Of a DNA stretch of 64,000 bases, positions 56,000 through 64,000 are shown piece after piece. Below the pieces are notes generated by a model, which made no database searches, was not told the DNA's origin, and saw only the letters and a program-made list of their open reading frames with translations. The stretch is from an uncultured Prevotellaceae bacterium (lineage in GTDB: Bacteria; Bacteroidota; Bacteroidia; Bacteroidales; Bacteroidaceae), in the NCBI GenBank assembly GCA_900315745.1, contig ONAG01000040.1, forward strand, positions 1-64,000, given 5' to 3'. Both the position numbers and the translations under genes were made by a program. Every line of letters starts with the position of its first letter. The first letter of the stretch is position 1.

Positions 56000-57190
56000 T
56001 TATTCCTTCAGCACACCCAGTTCACGACCTACCTTTATGAAGGCATTGATGCAGCGGTCGAGCTGCTCTCTGTTGTGCCCTGCAGAAATCTGCACCCTTA
56101 TTCTCGCCTGACCTTTTGGCACTACAGGATAATAGAATCCTGTCACATAAATGCCTTCCTCCAACATGCGGTTGGCATATACCTGCGACAACGGCGCATC
56201 ATAGAGCATGACAGCACAAATGGCACTCTGAGTCGGCTTGATGTCGAATCCGGCAGCCATCATCTTACCACGGAAATACTCCACATTCTCCACAAGGCGG
56301 TCGTGTATCTCATTGCTTTCCTTCAACATCTTGAAAACCTCAAGACTGGCTCCTATGATACATGGTGCAAGGGAGTTGGAGAAGAGATACGGACGGCTGC
56401 GCTGACGCAACATCTCTATGATTTCGCGACGACCAGTGGTGAAACCTCCAAGAGCACCACCAAATGACTTGCCAAGGGTGCCAGTGTAGATATCCACACG
56501 ACCGTATGTGCCACATAGCTCGCTCACGCCATGCCCCGTGGCACCTACAACACCTGCCGAGTGCGACTCATCCACCATCACGAGGGCATCATATTGCTCT
56601 GCCAAATCGCAAATCTTGTCCATGGGAGCCACATTGCCATCCATGGAGAATACGCCATCGGTGACGATGATGCGGAAACGTTGGGCTTGGGCTTCCTTCA
56701 GACAACGCTCCAAGTCTGCCATGTCCGCATTGGCATAACGGTAGCGCTTTGCCTTGCACAGGCGTACCCCGTCGATAATGGATGCATGGTTGAGGGCATC
56801 TGAGATGATGGCATCCTCCTCTGTGAACAAGGGTTCGAACACGCCACCATTGGCATCGAAACATGCTGCATAGAGAATGGTATCCTCGGTCTTGAAATAA
56901 TCGGAAATGGCTGCCTCAAGTTCCTTGTGTATGTCCTGGGTGCCACAAATGAACCTGACAGAGGACATTCCGAAGCCACGACGGTCCATCATGCGCTTGG
57001 CTCCCTCTATCAACCGTGGATGGTCTGACAGACCCAAATAATTGTTGGCACAGAAATTGAGCACTTCCTTACCTTTCACTGTTATGGCAGCTCGCTGCGG
57101 ACTCTCGATGATGCGCTCTTCCTTGTAAAGGCCAGCCTCACGAATCTCTGAGATTTGAGTGCTGAGGTATTGTTGCATTTTTCCAAACAT
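56000..57190 (-). CDS. kbl: Glycine C-acetyltransferase (2-amino-3-ketobutyrate CoA ligase)
   Basis: 396-residue PLP-dependent enzyme that splits 2-amino-3-oxobutyrate with CoA into glycine and acetyl-CoA, the second step of threonine breakdown. Family motifs: LNFCANNYLGLSDHPRL, then SVRFICGTQDIHKELE, VDESHSAGVVGATGHG and the PLP lysine in GTLGKSFGGALGG (~240). It is divergent from tdh, which supplies its substrate. A second ATG at 57178 is possible. Confidence 0.95.
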   Translation of the reverse strand: MFGKMQQYLSTQISEIREAGLYKEERIIESPQRAAITVKGKEVLNFCANNYLGLSDHPRLIEGAKRMMDRRGFGMSSVRFICGTQDIHKELEAAISDYFKTEDTILYAACFDANGGVFEPLFTEEDAIISDALNHASIIDGVRLCKAKRYRYANADMADLERCLKEAQAQRFRIIVTDGVFSMDGNVAPMDKICDLAEQYDALVMVDESHSAGVVGATGHGVSELCGTYGRVDIYTGTLGKSFGGALGGFTTGRREIIEMLRQRSRPYLFSNSLAPCIIGASLEVFKMLKESNEIHDRLVENVEYFRGKMMAAGFDIKPTQSAICAVMLYDAPLSQVYANRMLEEGIYVTGFYYPVVPKGQARIRVQISAGHNREQLDRCINAFIKVGRELGVLKE

Positions 57191-57215
57191 GAGATTAGAT
57201 TTTTGATAAACACCA

Positions 57216-57227
57216 CAAAGTAAGCAA
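57216..57227 (-). promoter_or_regulatory. Shared promoter-like box, kbl side
   Basis: Minus strand TTGCTTACTTTG, 26 bases before the kbl start. An identical box on the other strand lies before tdh (57325-57336). ACTTTG resembles the -7 element with one base less spacing. Confidence 0.5.
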
Positions 57228-57324
57228 TAATTTTCGAGACTGCACGAAATAATCTGTTAAAACTATATCAAAATACAAGAAACATTCATTTTTTTCCTTT
57301 TTTCCTATCGTTTTTGGGAAATAT

Positions 57325-57336
57325 TTGCTTACTTTG
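57325..57336 (+). promoter_or_regulatory. Shared promoter-like box, tdh side
   Basis: TTGCTTACTTTG, 36 bases before the tdh start; exact inverted copy of the box at 57216-57227. Confidence 0.5.
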
Positions 57337-57371
57337 CGTCTTGGAAAACAACACAACCTACACACAATAAT

Positions 57372-58328
57372 ATGAAAAACATATTGATTATCGGATCCAC
57401 GGGTCAAATAGGTTCCGAACTGACAATGGAACTGCGTCGGCGCTATGGCTACGACAATGTGGTAGCCGGCTACATCACAGGTGCTGAACCAAAAGGCGAA
57501 CTACGTGAGTCGGGGCCGATGGCGATGGCTGATGTCACCGACGGAGACATGATTGCCGAAGTGGTGAAGAAATACGACATCGACACCATCTACAACTTGG
57601 CTGCCCTGCTCTCAGTGGTGGCAGAGAGCAAGCCACGCTTGGCATGGCGCATTGGCATCGACGGACTATGGAACATTCTCGAAGTGGCACGCGAAAACAA
57701 CTGTGCCGTGTTCACCCCCAGCAGCATCGGCTCTTTCGGTCTCAGCACACCGCATGTAAGAACACCACAGGACACCATTCAAAGACCACGAACCATCTAT
57801 GGAGTGTCGAAAGTGACCACAGAACTGCTGAGCGACTATTATTATTATAAATATGGTGTTGATACAAGGTCGGTGAGGTTCCCAGGCATCATTTCATACC
57901 TCACCCCACCGGGCGGCGGCACCACAGACTACGCTGTTGACATCTTCTATTCTGCTGTAAAGGGAGAGAAATTCATTTGTCCGCTCAAACAAGGCACTCT
58001 CCTCGACATGATGTACATGCCCGACGCGCTGAAAGCCGCCATAACGTTGATGGAGGCTAATCCTGAAAGGCTCGTGCATCACAATGGCTTTAATGTGGCA
58101 GCCATGAGCTTTGCGCCCGAGACCATTTACGCCGAGATAAAGAAGCACAAGCCCGACTTCGAGATGGAATATGACGTTGACCCTCTAAAACAGAGCATCG
58201 CAGAAAGCTGGCCGGACAAGATGAATGACATATGTGCCCGACGCGAATGGGGCTGGGCGCCTCTCTACGACATCCGCACCATGACCATCGACATGCTCAA
58301 CAAATTGGACAAGCGGCTGAACGGATAA
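57372..58328 (+). CDS. tdh: L-threonine 3-dehydrogenase, SDR/epimerase type
   Basis: 318-residue NAD-dependent enzyme that oxidises threonine to 2-amino-3-oxobutyrate. It has a Rossmann GSTGQIGSEL (GxxGxxG) at residues 8-17 and the catalytic YGVSK (YxxxK). The region FPGIISYLTPPGGGTTDYA is characteristic of SDR-type threonine dehydrogenases. It is unlike the zinc-dependent E. coli enzyme. Its divergent neighbour kbl completes the pathway to glycine and acetyl-CoA. Confidence 0.93.
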   Translation: MKNILIIGSTGQIGSELTMELRRRYGYDNVVAGYITGAEPKGELRESGPMAMADVTDGDMIAEVVKKYDIDTIYNLAALLSVVAESKPRLAWRIGIDGLWNILEVARENNCAVFTPSSIGSFGLSTPHVRTPQDTIQRPRTIYGVSKVTTELLSDYYYYKYGVDTRSVRFPGIISYLTPPGGGTTDYAVDIFYSAVKGEKFICPLKQGTLLDMMYMPDALKAAITLMEANPERLVHHNGFNVAAMSFAPETIYAEIKKHKPDFEMEYDVDPLKQSIAESWPDKMNDICARREWGWAPLYDIRTMTIDMLNKLDKRLNG

Positions 58329-58347
58329 AAACAAGCCAAATATGATT

Positions 58348-59037
58348 CTATGGATTGGTGGCGATGCGGAAAGACCTCGTCACCATTCCTTTGTATGTGT
58401 TCACATCCAAGCGAACAACATCGCCCTTGGAGAATGTTCCCAATGGGATGCTTGCATAAACCTTGGATGTGTAATACTCCGGCACCTTGCCTTGGTCGTG
58501 AAAAAGGCGCAGCCGATGCTCGTGCTTGCCATCAGGCAATATCAGCACCGTGTCGCACACCACACCCAACGTCTGCCGAGCCTTGTCGTCATCACCCTTT
58601 CCCGTCTTCACGTCAACACCCATGTTGATGTATTTTCCATTGGCGCTCAGCCAGACACTCTCAAGTCCCACAGGGTGCGTGATGACAGTGTCGCGACGCT
58701 GCGACGGCACTCTCAACACAAGGACCTGAGTGGCTGTGATGCAACGGACTTTGATACTTGTAGTGTCCTCACGACTATAATACATCAAAGTACGATAGAC
58801 GGAATCAGGGGTGCTTGCCCAAGAACAATCATGGCGGGGTGAAAGCACAAGGGAGTCGCCCTCGTCGGTGACGAAACTGCCCAACACACCTGCATCGCTG
58901 CTATATGCTTCCGCAAAGTCGGCACGCATGTAGGAATACTCGCCATCACCCTTTTCATATTCATCTCTCGTGCACGACACCAACGGCAGCAGGAGCAACA
59001 ACAGTCCCGTCAACAGGCAAGCAATCTGGCGAGTCAT
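58348..59037 (-). CDS. NigD-like lipoprotein
   Basis: 229-residue predicted lipoprotein with lipobox LVSC (Cys22) followed by TRDEYE. The rest is beta-rich: an N-terminal OB-like part and a C-terminal sandwich with YYTSKVYASIPLG and VRLDVNTYKG, as in NigD-like proteins of Bacteroidota. Function is unknown. It overlaps the acyltransferase by ATGA and is the last gene of the PASTA-rluD-ddl series. Confidence 0.7.
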   Translation of the reverse strand: MTRQIACLLTGLLLLLLPLVSCTRDEYEKGDGEYSYMRADFAEAYSSDAGVLGSFVTDEGDSLVLSPRHDCSWASTPDSVYRTLMYYSREDTTSIKVRCITATQVLVLRVPSQRRDTVITHPVGLESVWLSANGKYINMGVDVKTGKGDDDKARQTLGVVCDTVLILPDGKHEHRLRLFHDQGKVPEYYTSKVYASIPLGTFSKGDVVRLDVNTYKGMVTRSFRIATNP

Positions 59038-60179
59038 GACAAAGCAAGTTGGTTGCGGGCGGGATTTGCATACATCGCAAGCATTCGCTCTCTCAGGAAA
59101 TCAATGTCTGGGTTTTCCAAATCCACCTTCGACAACTGCTTGTCCATATACGCAAGAAATGCCTTCTTGTCGGTCTCGGTATAACGTCCGGCATGGGCGT
59201 CAGTGCCGTCAAGCAAATCGAGGGCAACAAAATTGTTGGGATAAAGCCTGTAATGCCGATGTATTTCTTGGTCTATGTGTTCTGCCACCCTGTCGAAGAA
59301 CTCGCCCTTTGGCACATCCACAAGAGTGTCGAGGTAATCGTCGATGCATGGAGCGCAATGGTAATGTATCCGCCCCTTGTAACCCATGATTCCTGTGCGC
59401 ATGCTCACCACGTCGTCGTTAGCCGACTTGCGGAAGTCAGCATTGTCGCGACGCTGCTGTAGTTCCTTCGCTTTCAAGAAATCACATGGGTCGTACTCGT
59501 AAGATATGGAAAGCGGAACGATATGAAGAGCCTTCAAGCGTTCCAAGGGCGACCCATCGCCACCCATCGCCATCATCTTCAAGATAGCCGGCTGCGTACG
59601 GTCGTTGGAATCCTTTGCCCTGCCCTCACGCTGGGCAATCCATATATTCTCTTTTTTCTCCGCTATTGCGAAATGCATGTACTCCGACATGCGCTTGCTT
59701 GCCATAAGCATCTGCCGGGGAGGCAGACTCCTCTCCACGATGAACGACTTGTTGATGCGCACCAAGTCCTTCACCCAAGGCAGCGACAGCAGGTTGTCAC
59801 CTATGGCTATTTCGCACGTGGTGGTGAACCCCACATCTATGAGCAACTTGTCGAGCAGGGCTGAATCCAGCACAATGTCGCGGTGGTTGCTCACGAAGGT
59901 GTATCTGCGCTCAATGCTCACCGCATCCACGTCCATGTCGCATCCCCTGCTCGCCTTTGCCAACAAGTTTTCCAGGAAACCGTAACAGAAAGTCTTTTGG
60001 AAATCAAGGTTTGTGGCACATGCCTTCATCTTCATGGCGATAGCCTCCAAAGGCACGTTAGGATAAAGATATGCCACAACGGCACAAAACTGCCTGTCTG
60101 CCAGCAGCCGATCGAAGGCTTGTGGCAGCTCCTCTGGCTCGTATGGCCTGATGTCATCGAAGATGGACGGTATTTTCAT
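59034..60179 (-). CDS. Acyltransferase, PlsC/PlsB-like
   Basis: 381-residue predicted glycerophosphate or lysophosphatidate acyltransferase. It shows NHRDIVLD (a variant of the HX4D catalytic motif, with one extra base-to-Asp residue) and REGRAKD (EGxxR-type substrate motif). No clear membrane helix is seen, so it may be peripheral to the membrane. ATG at 60179 (MKIPSIFDD) was chosen; the longer frame would overlap ddl. It is 13 bases after ddl and coupled to the NigD-like gene. Related Bacteroidota proteins are annotated as 1-acylglycerol-3-phosphate acyltransferases. Confidence 0.75.
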   Translation of the reverse strand: MKIPSIFDDIRPYEPEELPQAFDRLLADRQFCAVVAYLYPNVPLEAIAMKMKACATNLDFQKTFCYGFLENLLAKASRGCDMDVDAVSIERRYTFVSNHRDIVLDSALLDKLLIDVGFTTTCEIAIGDNLLSLPWVKDLVRINKSFIVERSLPPRQMLMASKRMSEYMHFAIAEKKENIWIAQREGRAKDSNDRTQPAILKMMAMGGDGSPLERLKALHIVPLSISYEYDPCDFLKAKELQQRRDNADFRKSANDDVVSMRTGIMGYKGRIHYHCAPCIDDYLDTLVDVPKGEFFDRVAEHIDQEIHRHYRLYPNNFVALDLLDGTDAHAGRYTETDKKAFLAYMDKQLSKVDLENPDIDFLRERMLAMYANPARNQLALS

Positions 60180-60192
60180 GGTTCTGGATGTA

Positions 60193-61194
60193 TTAGAATT
60201 GGTTTTCCACAATGTCGGTGAGCACCTGCGACATCTCAAGTCCGGCAGCCCTCACCTGTTGCGGGATGAAGCTTGTAGCTGTCATGCCTGGCGTGGTGTT
60301 CACCTCAAGCATGTTTATCTTGTAGCCTCCTTCGCTATTCTTGGTCAGTATGTAGTCGATGCGGATGATGCCGTTGCAATGCAAGATGTCATAGATGGCA
60401 CTGGTGATTTGTGCCACGCGCTGTGCCGTCTCTTCCGGTATGCGTGCAGGTGTTATCTCATCCACCTGTCCGTTGTATTTGGCATCATAGTCGAAGAACT
60501 CATTTGAGGTAACCACTTCCGTGGCTGGCAGCAACACTGTCTTGTCCTTTGTCTTGTAGCATCCCATGGTCACTTCCACGCCATTGAGATACTGCTCCAC
60601 CATCACCTCGTCGCTCTCCATCATTGCCTTGCGGACAGCGGGAGCCAACTGGTCGATGTTTTTCACCTTCGACACTCCGAAACTGCTGCCATCATTCGCC
60701 GGCTTCACGAAACACGGCATGCCTATGCGAGTCATGATGTCGTCGTCGCTCACAAGGTGTTCCTGTCCTCTGCGAATGAGCAAGCTCTCAGCCACACTCA
60801 CGCCGTATGACCGCAGGTACTGATTGAGAACGAACTTGTCGAATGTCAATGCCTCTACCAGAACACCACTGGTGCTGTAGGGGATGTCCATCAACTCAAA
60901 ATACCCCTGCAAGATTCCATTTTCTCCAGGTGTTCCATGAATGGTGATATAGGCATAGTCAAAATGCTTCTTTTTGCCATCCTCAACAAACGAGAAGTCG
61001 TTGCGGTCTATCTTGGAAGTAGTGCCGTCATGCAGGTTTACATGCCAGTCATTTCCCTTGATGTCAACGACATAAACATTGTAGCGCTGCTTGTCGAAAA
61101 ATGAGTACAAGCCTTGCGCTGAACGGAGTGAGACATCGTGTTCTGATGAATCGCCGCCACATACTATGGCGATAGTCCTATGTGTATTGTTCAT
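60193..61194 (-). CDS. ddl: D-alanine--D-alanine ligase
   Basis: 333-residue ATP-grasp enzyme that makes the D-Ala-D-Ala dipeptide of peptidoglycan. Motifs: GGDSSEHDVSLRSAQGL (first signature), HGTPGENGILQGYFELMDIPYSTSG, FVKPANDGSSFGVSKV, VEVTMGC and LEVNTTPGMT (second signature). Complete and typical in length. It lies between rluD and the acyltransferase. Confidence 0.97.
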   Translation of the reverse strand: MNNTHRTIAIVCGGDSSEHDVSLRSAQGLYSFFDKQRYNVYVVDIKGNDWHVNLHDGTTSKIDRNDFSFVEDGKKKHFDYAYITIHGTPGENGILQGYFELMDIPYSTSGVLVEALTFDKFVLNQYLRSYGVSVAESLLIRRGQEHLVSDDDIMTRIGMPCFVKPANDGSSFGVSKVKNIDQLAPAVRKAMMESDEVMVEQYLNGVEVTMGCYKTKDKTVLLPATEVVTSNEFFDYDAKYNGQVDEITPARIPEETAQRVAQITSAIYDILHCNGIIRIDYILTKNSEGGYKINMLEVNTTPGMTATSFIPQQVRAAGLEMSQVLTDIVENQF

Positions 61195-61239
61195 TTTTAA
61201 TCCTTTTTTTATTTCAGTTCTATTTCTATATCCTATAGC

Positions 61240-62319
61240 TCATTCTTGAATGTTCTTGTACTCGTCACCTTTCATCTTCACATGCCATTTGTCGATAAGT
61301 GTGGCAAGGTCGGATGGCATGGGCGACTCGAAATCCATTTGCTTTTTAGTTACAGGGTGCACAAAGCCAAGAGTTCTGGCGTGCAGTGCCTGACGTGGGC
61401 ACACCTTGAAGCAATTGTTGATGAATGCCTTGTAGGTGGAACTTCTCTCGCCTCTCAATATCTCGGTTCCTCCATAACGCTCATCACCGAAAAGCGGATG
61501 GCCTATATGCTTCATGTGAGCCCTTATCTGATGTGTGCGTCCTGTTTCGAGCACGCACTCCACCATGGTGACATACCCTAACCGCTCTATCACACGGTAA
61601 TGGGTGACCGCAGGTTTTCCCACCTCCGAGTCGGGAGGCATCACCGTCATCCTCAACCTGTCCTTTGGGTCGCGGGCAATGTTTCCCTCTATTCTCCCAA
61701 CATCGTCGGTAAGGTTGCCCCATACCAAGGCAACATAACTACGATGCGTGGTCTTGTTGAAGAACTGCAGTCCAAGATTGCTCTTTGCCTCCGGGGTCTT
61801 GGCTGCCACTATCAGTCCAGTGGTGTCCTTGTCGATACGATGCACCAGTCCCACCTCAGGGTCGTTGGGGTCGTAGCCCGGACAGTCGCGCAGATGCCAT
61901 GCTATGGCATTCACCAAAGTGCCTGTGAAATTGCCGCAACCTGGATGCACCACCATCCCTGCCGGCTTGTCTATCACCATTAGGACATCATCCTCATAAA
62001 CAATGTCAAGGGGTATGTCCTCAGCCTCTATTGAAGTCTCGAATCTCGGACGGTCGAGCATGAGCGTGACAACATCATCGGGCCTTACCTTATAATTGCT
62101 CTTCACTGGTTTGTCGTTAACATGAACAAACCCGGCGTCAGCTGCCTTTTGAATGCGGTTGCGGCTGGAATGCTGCAACTTCTCGCACATGTACTTGTCG
62201 ATTCGCAAAGGCACCTGACCCTTGTCCACTACAAAGCGAAAATGCTCATATAGCTGCGGTGAGTCGCCCTCTATCTCGTCAGGATCCACCAAGGCATCTG
62301 TAAATGGAGTATCTACCAT
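61240..62319 (-). CDS. rluD: 23S rRNA pseudouridine synthase RluD
   Basis: 359-residue RNA-modifying enzyme that would convert uridines of 23S rRNA helix 69 to pseudouridine. An S4 domain (about 36-95, RIDKYMCEKLQHSSRNRIQKAAD) precedes the catalytic domain with HRIDKDTTGL (Asp ~162), the RluA-family signature. It is followed by GRTHQIRAHMKHIGHPLFGD. It lies 43 bases after the PASTA gene. Confidence 0.93.
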   Translation of the reverse strand: MVDTPFTDALVDPDEIEGDSPQLYEHFRFVVDKGQVPLRIDKYMCEKLQHSSRNRIQKAADAGFVHVNDKPVKSNYKVRPDDVVTLMLDRPRFETSIEAEDIPLDIVYEDDVLMVIDKPAGMVVHPGCGNFTGTLVNAIAWHLRDCPGYDPNDPEVGLVHRIDKDTTGLIVAAKTPEAKSNLGLQFFNKTTHRSYVALVWGNLTDDVGRIEGNIARDPKDRLRMTVMPPDSEVGKPAVTHYRVIERLGYVTMVECVLETGRTHQIRAHMKHIGHPLFGDERYGGTEILRGERSSTYKAFINNCFKVCPRQALHARTLGFVHPVTKKQMDFESPMPSDLATLIDKWHVKMKGDEYKNIQE

Positions 62320-62362
62320 GGATGGGTGTGTACTAATAATGTTCTATAAAAAGACGTATTCC

Positions 62363-63181
62363 TTATTCTTGTTTCAACGGTTTTGGCGCAGCCGGAACTG
62401 TCGGTGCTGTGGTCACAGTGGGAATATCTACCTTTGAGAAAGCCGAAGAAGTGCTTGCCGGCTGCGAACCCTCGGAACTTTCGCTTTGACTCACAACGTT
62501 TCTCTCCGCCCTGTTCCGATAATGCGAACGATACCTTTGGGGTTTCGCCTCTTCTTCTTTGTCTTCTTCTTCCTCACCAAAATAATAGTTGTTGCTGTCG
62601 ATATAAGTGATTTGCTCGTTGATGTCACGACGACCATCACCCACCTGTATGATGAGCTGGTCTTCCACCGACACCCTTTGCCCGGCAGACAACTGCTGAC
62701 CCTGGCACTTGATGCCATACACCCATTCCTTTTCTCCTGGAATGTATTCCGGCGTTCCCAATTGGAATCCGAGGGCAGTGAGTTTGGACTGTGCATCACG
62801 CAGCGAACTGTTGTCGATGACATCTGGCAATGGACGCTTGGGAATGCTTGGCGCATTGATCTTGACATATACCAAACGACCTGGCTTCACTATCTCGCCT
62901 GGCAATGGCGACTGCTCAAGCACGCAGTCATGTGGCATTGTCTTCACATAGTCGGTGTCGCTCACCACCATTTCAAGATGCACCTGCCCAAGCATGTCCT
63001 CTGCTTCGACATACGACTTGTGGGTGATGGAGGGCACTTCCACGGTCTGTCCGTGATGTGTGTAAAGGTCAAGGCCGTATTTCAAGGCCAGGCAAAGGAG
63101 CAACACTATGATGCCCATTGCCAATATGTTCAGCCATATAAAGGGACTCAACAGTTTCTTCAGGAAATTGTTTGCTGCCAT
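62363..63181 (-). CDS. Membrane-anchored PASTA-domain protein
   Basis: 272-residue protein with a short cytoplasmic N-terminus, one membrane helix (about 13-35, LNILAMGIIVLLLCLALKYG), and about three PASTA domains (about 45-200; EVPSITHKSYVEAEDMLGQ, LPDVIDNSSLRDAQSKL). A charged low-complexity tail follows. PASTA domains bind peptidoglycan in Gram-positive kinases and PBPs, but no kinase or PBP domain is attached here. It leads the operon containing ddl, which fits a cell-wall role. Confidence 0.85.
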   Translation of the reverse strand: MAANNFLKKLLSPFIWLNILAMGIIVLLLCLALKYGLDLYTHHGQTVEVPSITHKSYVEAEDMLGQVHLEMVVSDTDYVKTMPHDCVLEQSPLPGEIVKPGRLVYVKINAPSIPKRPLPDVIDNSSLRDAQSKLTALGFQLGTPEYIPGEKEWVYGIKCQGQQLSAGQRVSVEDQLIIQVGDGRRDINEQITYIDSNNYYFGEEEEDKEEEAKPQRYRSHYRNRAERNVVSQSESSEGSQPASTSSAFSKVDIPTVTTAPTVPAAPKPLKQE

Positions 63182-63235
63182 AATCTATCATGTAAAAATT
63201 TGAGCGACATGCCAACATGCCACCTATTTAGAATG

Positions 63236-63266
63236 CAAAGATAAGGCAAAACGGCATAACTGCAAA
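63236..63266 (-). promoter_or_regulatory. Promoter of the PASTA-rluD-ddl operon
   Basis: Minus strand TTTG (63266-63263), 19 bases, TATCTTTG (63243-63236). A full match to the Bacteroidota promoter, 55 bases before the PASTA gene start. Confidence 0.75.
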
Positions 63267-63345
63267 ACAAAAGTACATTTTTTCGACTTGACGGGTGGAA
63301 AAGTATTCATTATGGCAAGCAGGTAATCAAATTATCCATAACTGT

Positions 63346-63384
63346 ATAAAAAACAAAAAACAGGAAAAAGCGTTGCCCCTTCCT
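63346..63384 (-). terminator. Terminator of rpmH
   Basis: Minus strand: AGGAAGGGGC, loop AAC, GCTTTTTCCT (three G-U pairs), followed by GTTTTTTG and more T. It starts 35 bases past the rpmH stop. Confidence 0.8.
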
Positions 63385-63418
63385 GTCCTTTTGATTTTTT
63401 AATTCCAAGGATTAGCGA

Positions 63419-63574
63419 TTACTTTCCGTGATGCTCATCCGACACAGTCAGCTTCTTGCGGCCTTTGGCACGACGGGAAGCCAAAACGCGGCGGCCATTT
63501 TTGGTGGCCATCCTCTCACGGAAACCGTGCTTGTTCACTCTCCTGCGATTGTGGGGCTGAAATGTTCTTTTCAT
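63419..63574 (-). CDS. rpmH: 50S ribosomal protein L34
   Basis: 51-residue very basic ribosomal protein: [20 protein letters not shown] at the N-terminus and [19 protein letters not shown] further on, the standard L34 sequence. Its size (51 codons plus stop) and the conserved MKRTFQP start make this certain. It has its own promoter and terminator; no rnpA follows it here, unlike the arrangement in many bacteria. Confidence 0.98.
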   Translation of the reverse strand: MKRTFQPHNRRRVNKHGFRERMATKNGRRVLASRRAKGRKKLTVSDEHHGK

Positions 63575-63617
63575 CTTTTCTTGCTATTTGTTTGATATTA
63601 TTTCATGATTTGGGGTG

Positions 63618-63649
63618 CAAAAGTAGTCATTTATTTCCAATTCACCAAG
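63618..63649 (-). promoter_or_regulatory. Promoter of rpmH
   Basis: Minus strand CTTGG (63649-63645), 19 bases, TACTTTTG (63625-63618), 44 bases before the start codon. Confidence 0.65.
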
Positions 63650-63699
63650 AATTTATGAGTTTTTTAGCCTTTTATCGTGTGATTTTTCAATATTTTACT

Positions 63700-63707
63700 T
63701 ACCTTTG
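63700..63707 (+). promoter_or_regulatory. -7 element of efp
   Basis: TACCTTTG, 48 bases before the efp start codon. Confidence 0.55.
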
Positions 63708-63754
63708 CATCGCAAAACAAGCATATATCAATATCAATTATAATATCTACAACA

Positions 63755-64000
63755 ATGATTAAATCACAAGACATCAAGAAAGGTACTTGCATCCGCATGG
63801 ATGGTAAGTTGTATTTTTGCATCGACTTCCTTCACGTCAAGCCAGGCAAGGGAAACACCATCATGCGCACCACACTCAAAGATGTGGTGAGCGGCAGAGT
63901 GCTCGAAAAGCGTTTCAACATCGGTGAAGCTCTGGAAGACGTAAGAGTGGAGCGCCGCCCCTACCAATACCTTTACATGGAAGGTGAAGACTACATCTTC
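63755..64000 (+). CDS. efp: Elongation factor P (partial, runs off window)
   Basis: The first 82 residues of EF-P, which relieves ribosome stalling at polyproline. It begins MIKSQDIKKGTCIRMDG and shows VKPGKGNTIMRTTLKDV, whose loop lysine is the site modified in lysine-type EF-Ps; VRVERRPYQYLYMEGEDY follows. The frame is open at the window end; about 105 more residues would be expected. No modifying enzyme gene is seen in the window. Confidence 0.95.
   Translation, partial: MIKSQDIKKGTCIRMDGKLYFCIDFLHVKPGKGNTIMRTTLKDVVSGRVLEKRFNIGEALEDVRVERRPYQYLYMEGEDYIF

Overview
The window comes from a Bacteroidota chromosome and most resembles Prevotella or a related Prevotellaceae genus. Evidence: a complete Sus-type starch locus (SusC, SusD, SusE-like, SusF-like); type IX secretion genes porU and porV; Tdh/Kbl threonine catabolism; a BspA-type leucine-rich-repeat surface protein; and many promoters with the Bacteroidota -7 element TAnnTTTG, several with a TTTG-like -33 element 18-20 bases upstream. 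No tRNA, rRNA, CRISPR array or insertion sequence was recognised.

Layout. 1-2.6 kb: a secreted aspartyl-protease-like protein and a convergent OmpA-like lipoprotein. 2.7-27.6 kb: a starch and maltodextrin island. Its minus-strand arm holds lacI, an MFS sugar transporter, a SemiSWEET-like protein, a GH77 glucanotransferase, a GH97 alpha-glucosidase, a type I pullulanase and a GH13 neopullulanase. Its plus-strand arm holds susCDEF plus an OmpA protein, then an alpha-amylase and a GH53 galactanase. LacI-type operators lie between the two arms and upstream of the amylase. 27.7-34.5 kb: a small membrane protein, an ABC exporter, NAD kinase, a DJ-1 protein, RecG and an M23 peptidase. 34.5-36.6 kb: two overlapping glycosyltransferases.

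36.6-41.5 kb is the accessory region. Two apparent independent non-coding RNA units, each with a promoter and terminator, precede a small HEPN-motif protein. That protein overlaps by ATGA with a BspA-like LRR protein, and an AAA-ATPase/PD-(D/E)XK gene follows. The HEPN and LRR genes are clearly more AT-rich than their neighbours. The second RNA (about 315 nt) is highly structured and matches no family I recognise; with the HEPN gene it is the best candidate for an undescribed system.

41.5-50.5 kb: ispF, porV, porU and a FAH-family gene, then tsf, rpsB, rpsI and rplM behind a long leader. 50.7-55.8 kb: a second GH97 of the retaining type and two tandem Dcu-type dicarboxylate transporters. 56.0-58.3 kb: kbl and tdh, divergent. 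58.3-63.2 kb: an operon of a PASTA protein, rluD, ddl, an acyltransferase and a NigD-like lipoprotein. 63.4-64 kb: rpmH and the start of efp.

Inferred physiology: starch is bound and imported through the SusCD-type complex. Amylase and neopullulanase cleave it, pullulanase debranches it, and GH97 and GH77 enzymes process the oligosaccharides. The MFS and SemiSWEET proteins would carry products across the inner membrane under control of the LacI regulator. C-terminal tails on the amylase, the GH53 enzyme and the LRR protein suggest export by the type IX system, of which porU and porV are encoded here. All functional assignments come from reading motifs; no database search was run.
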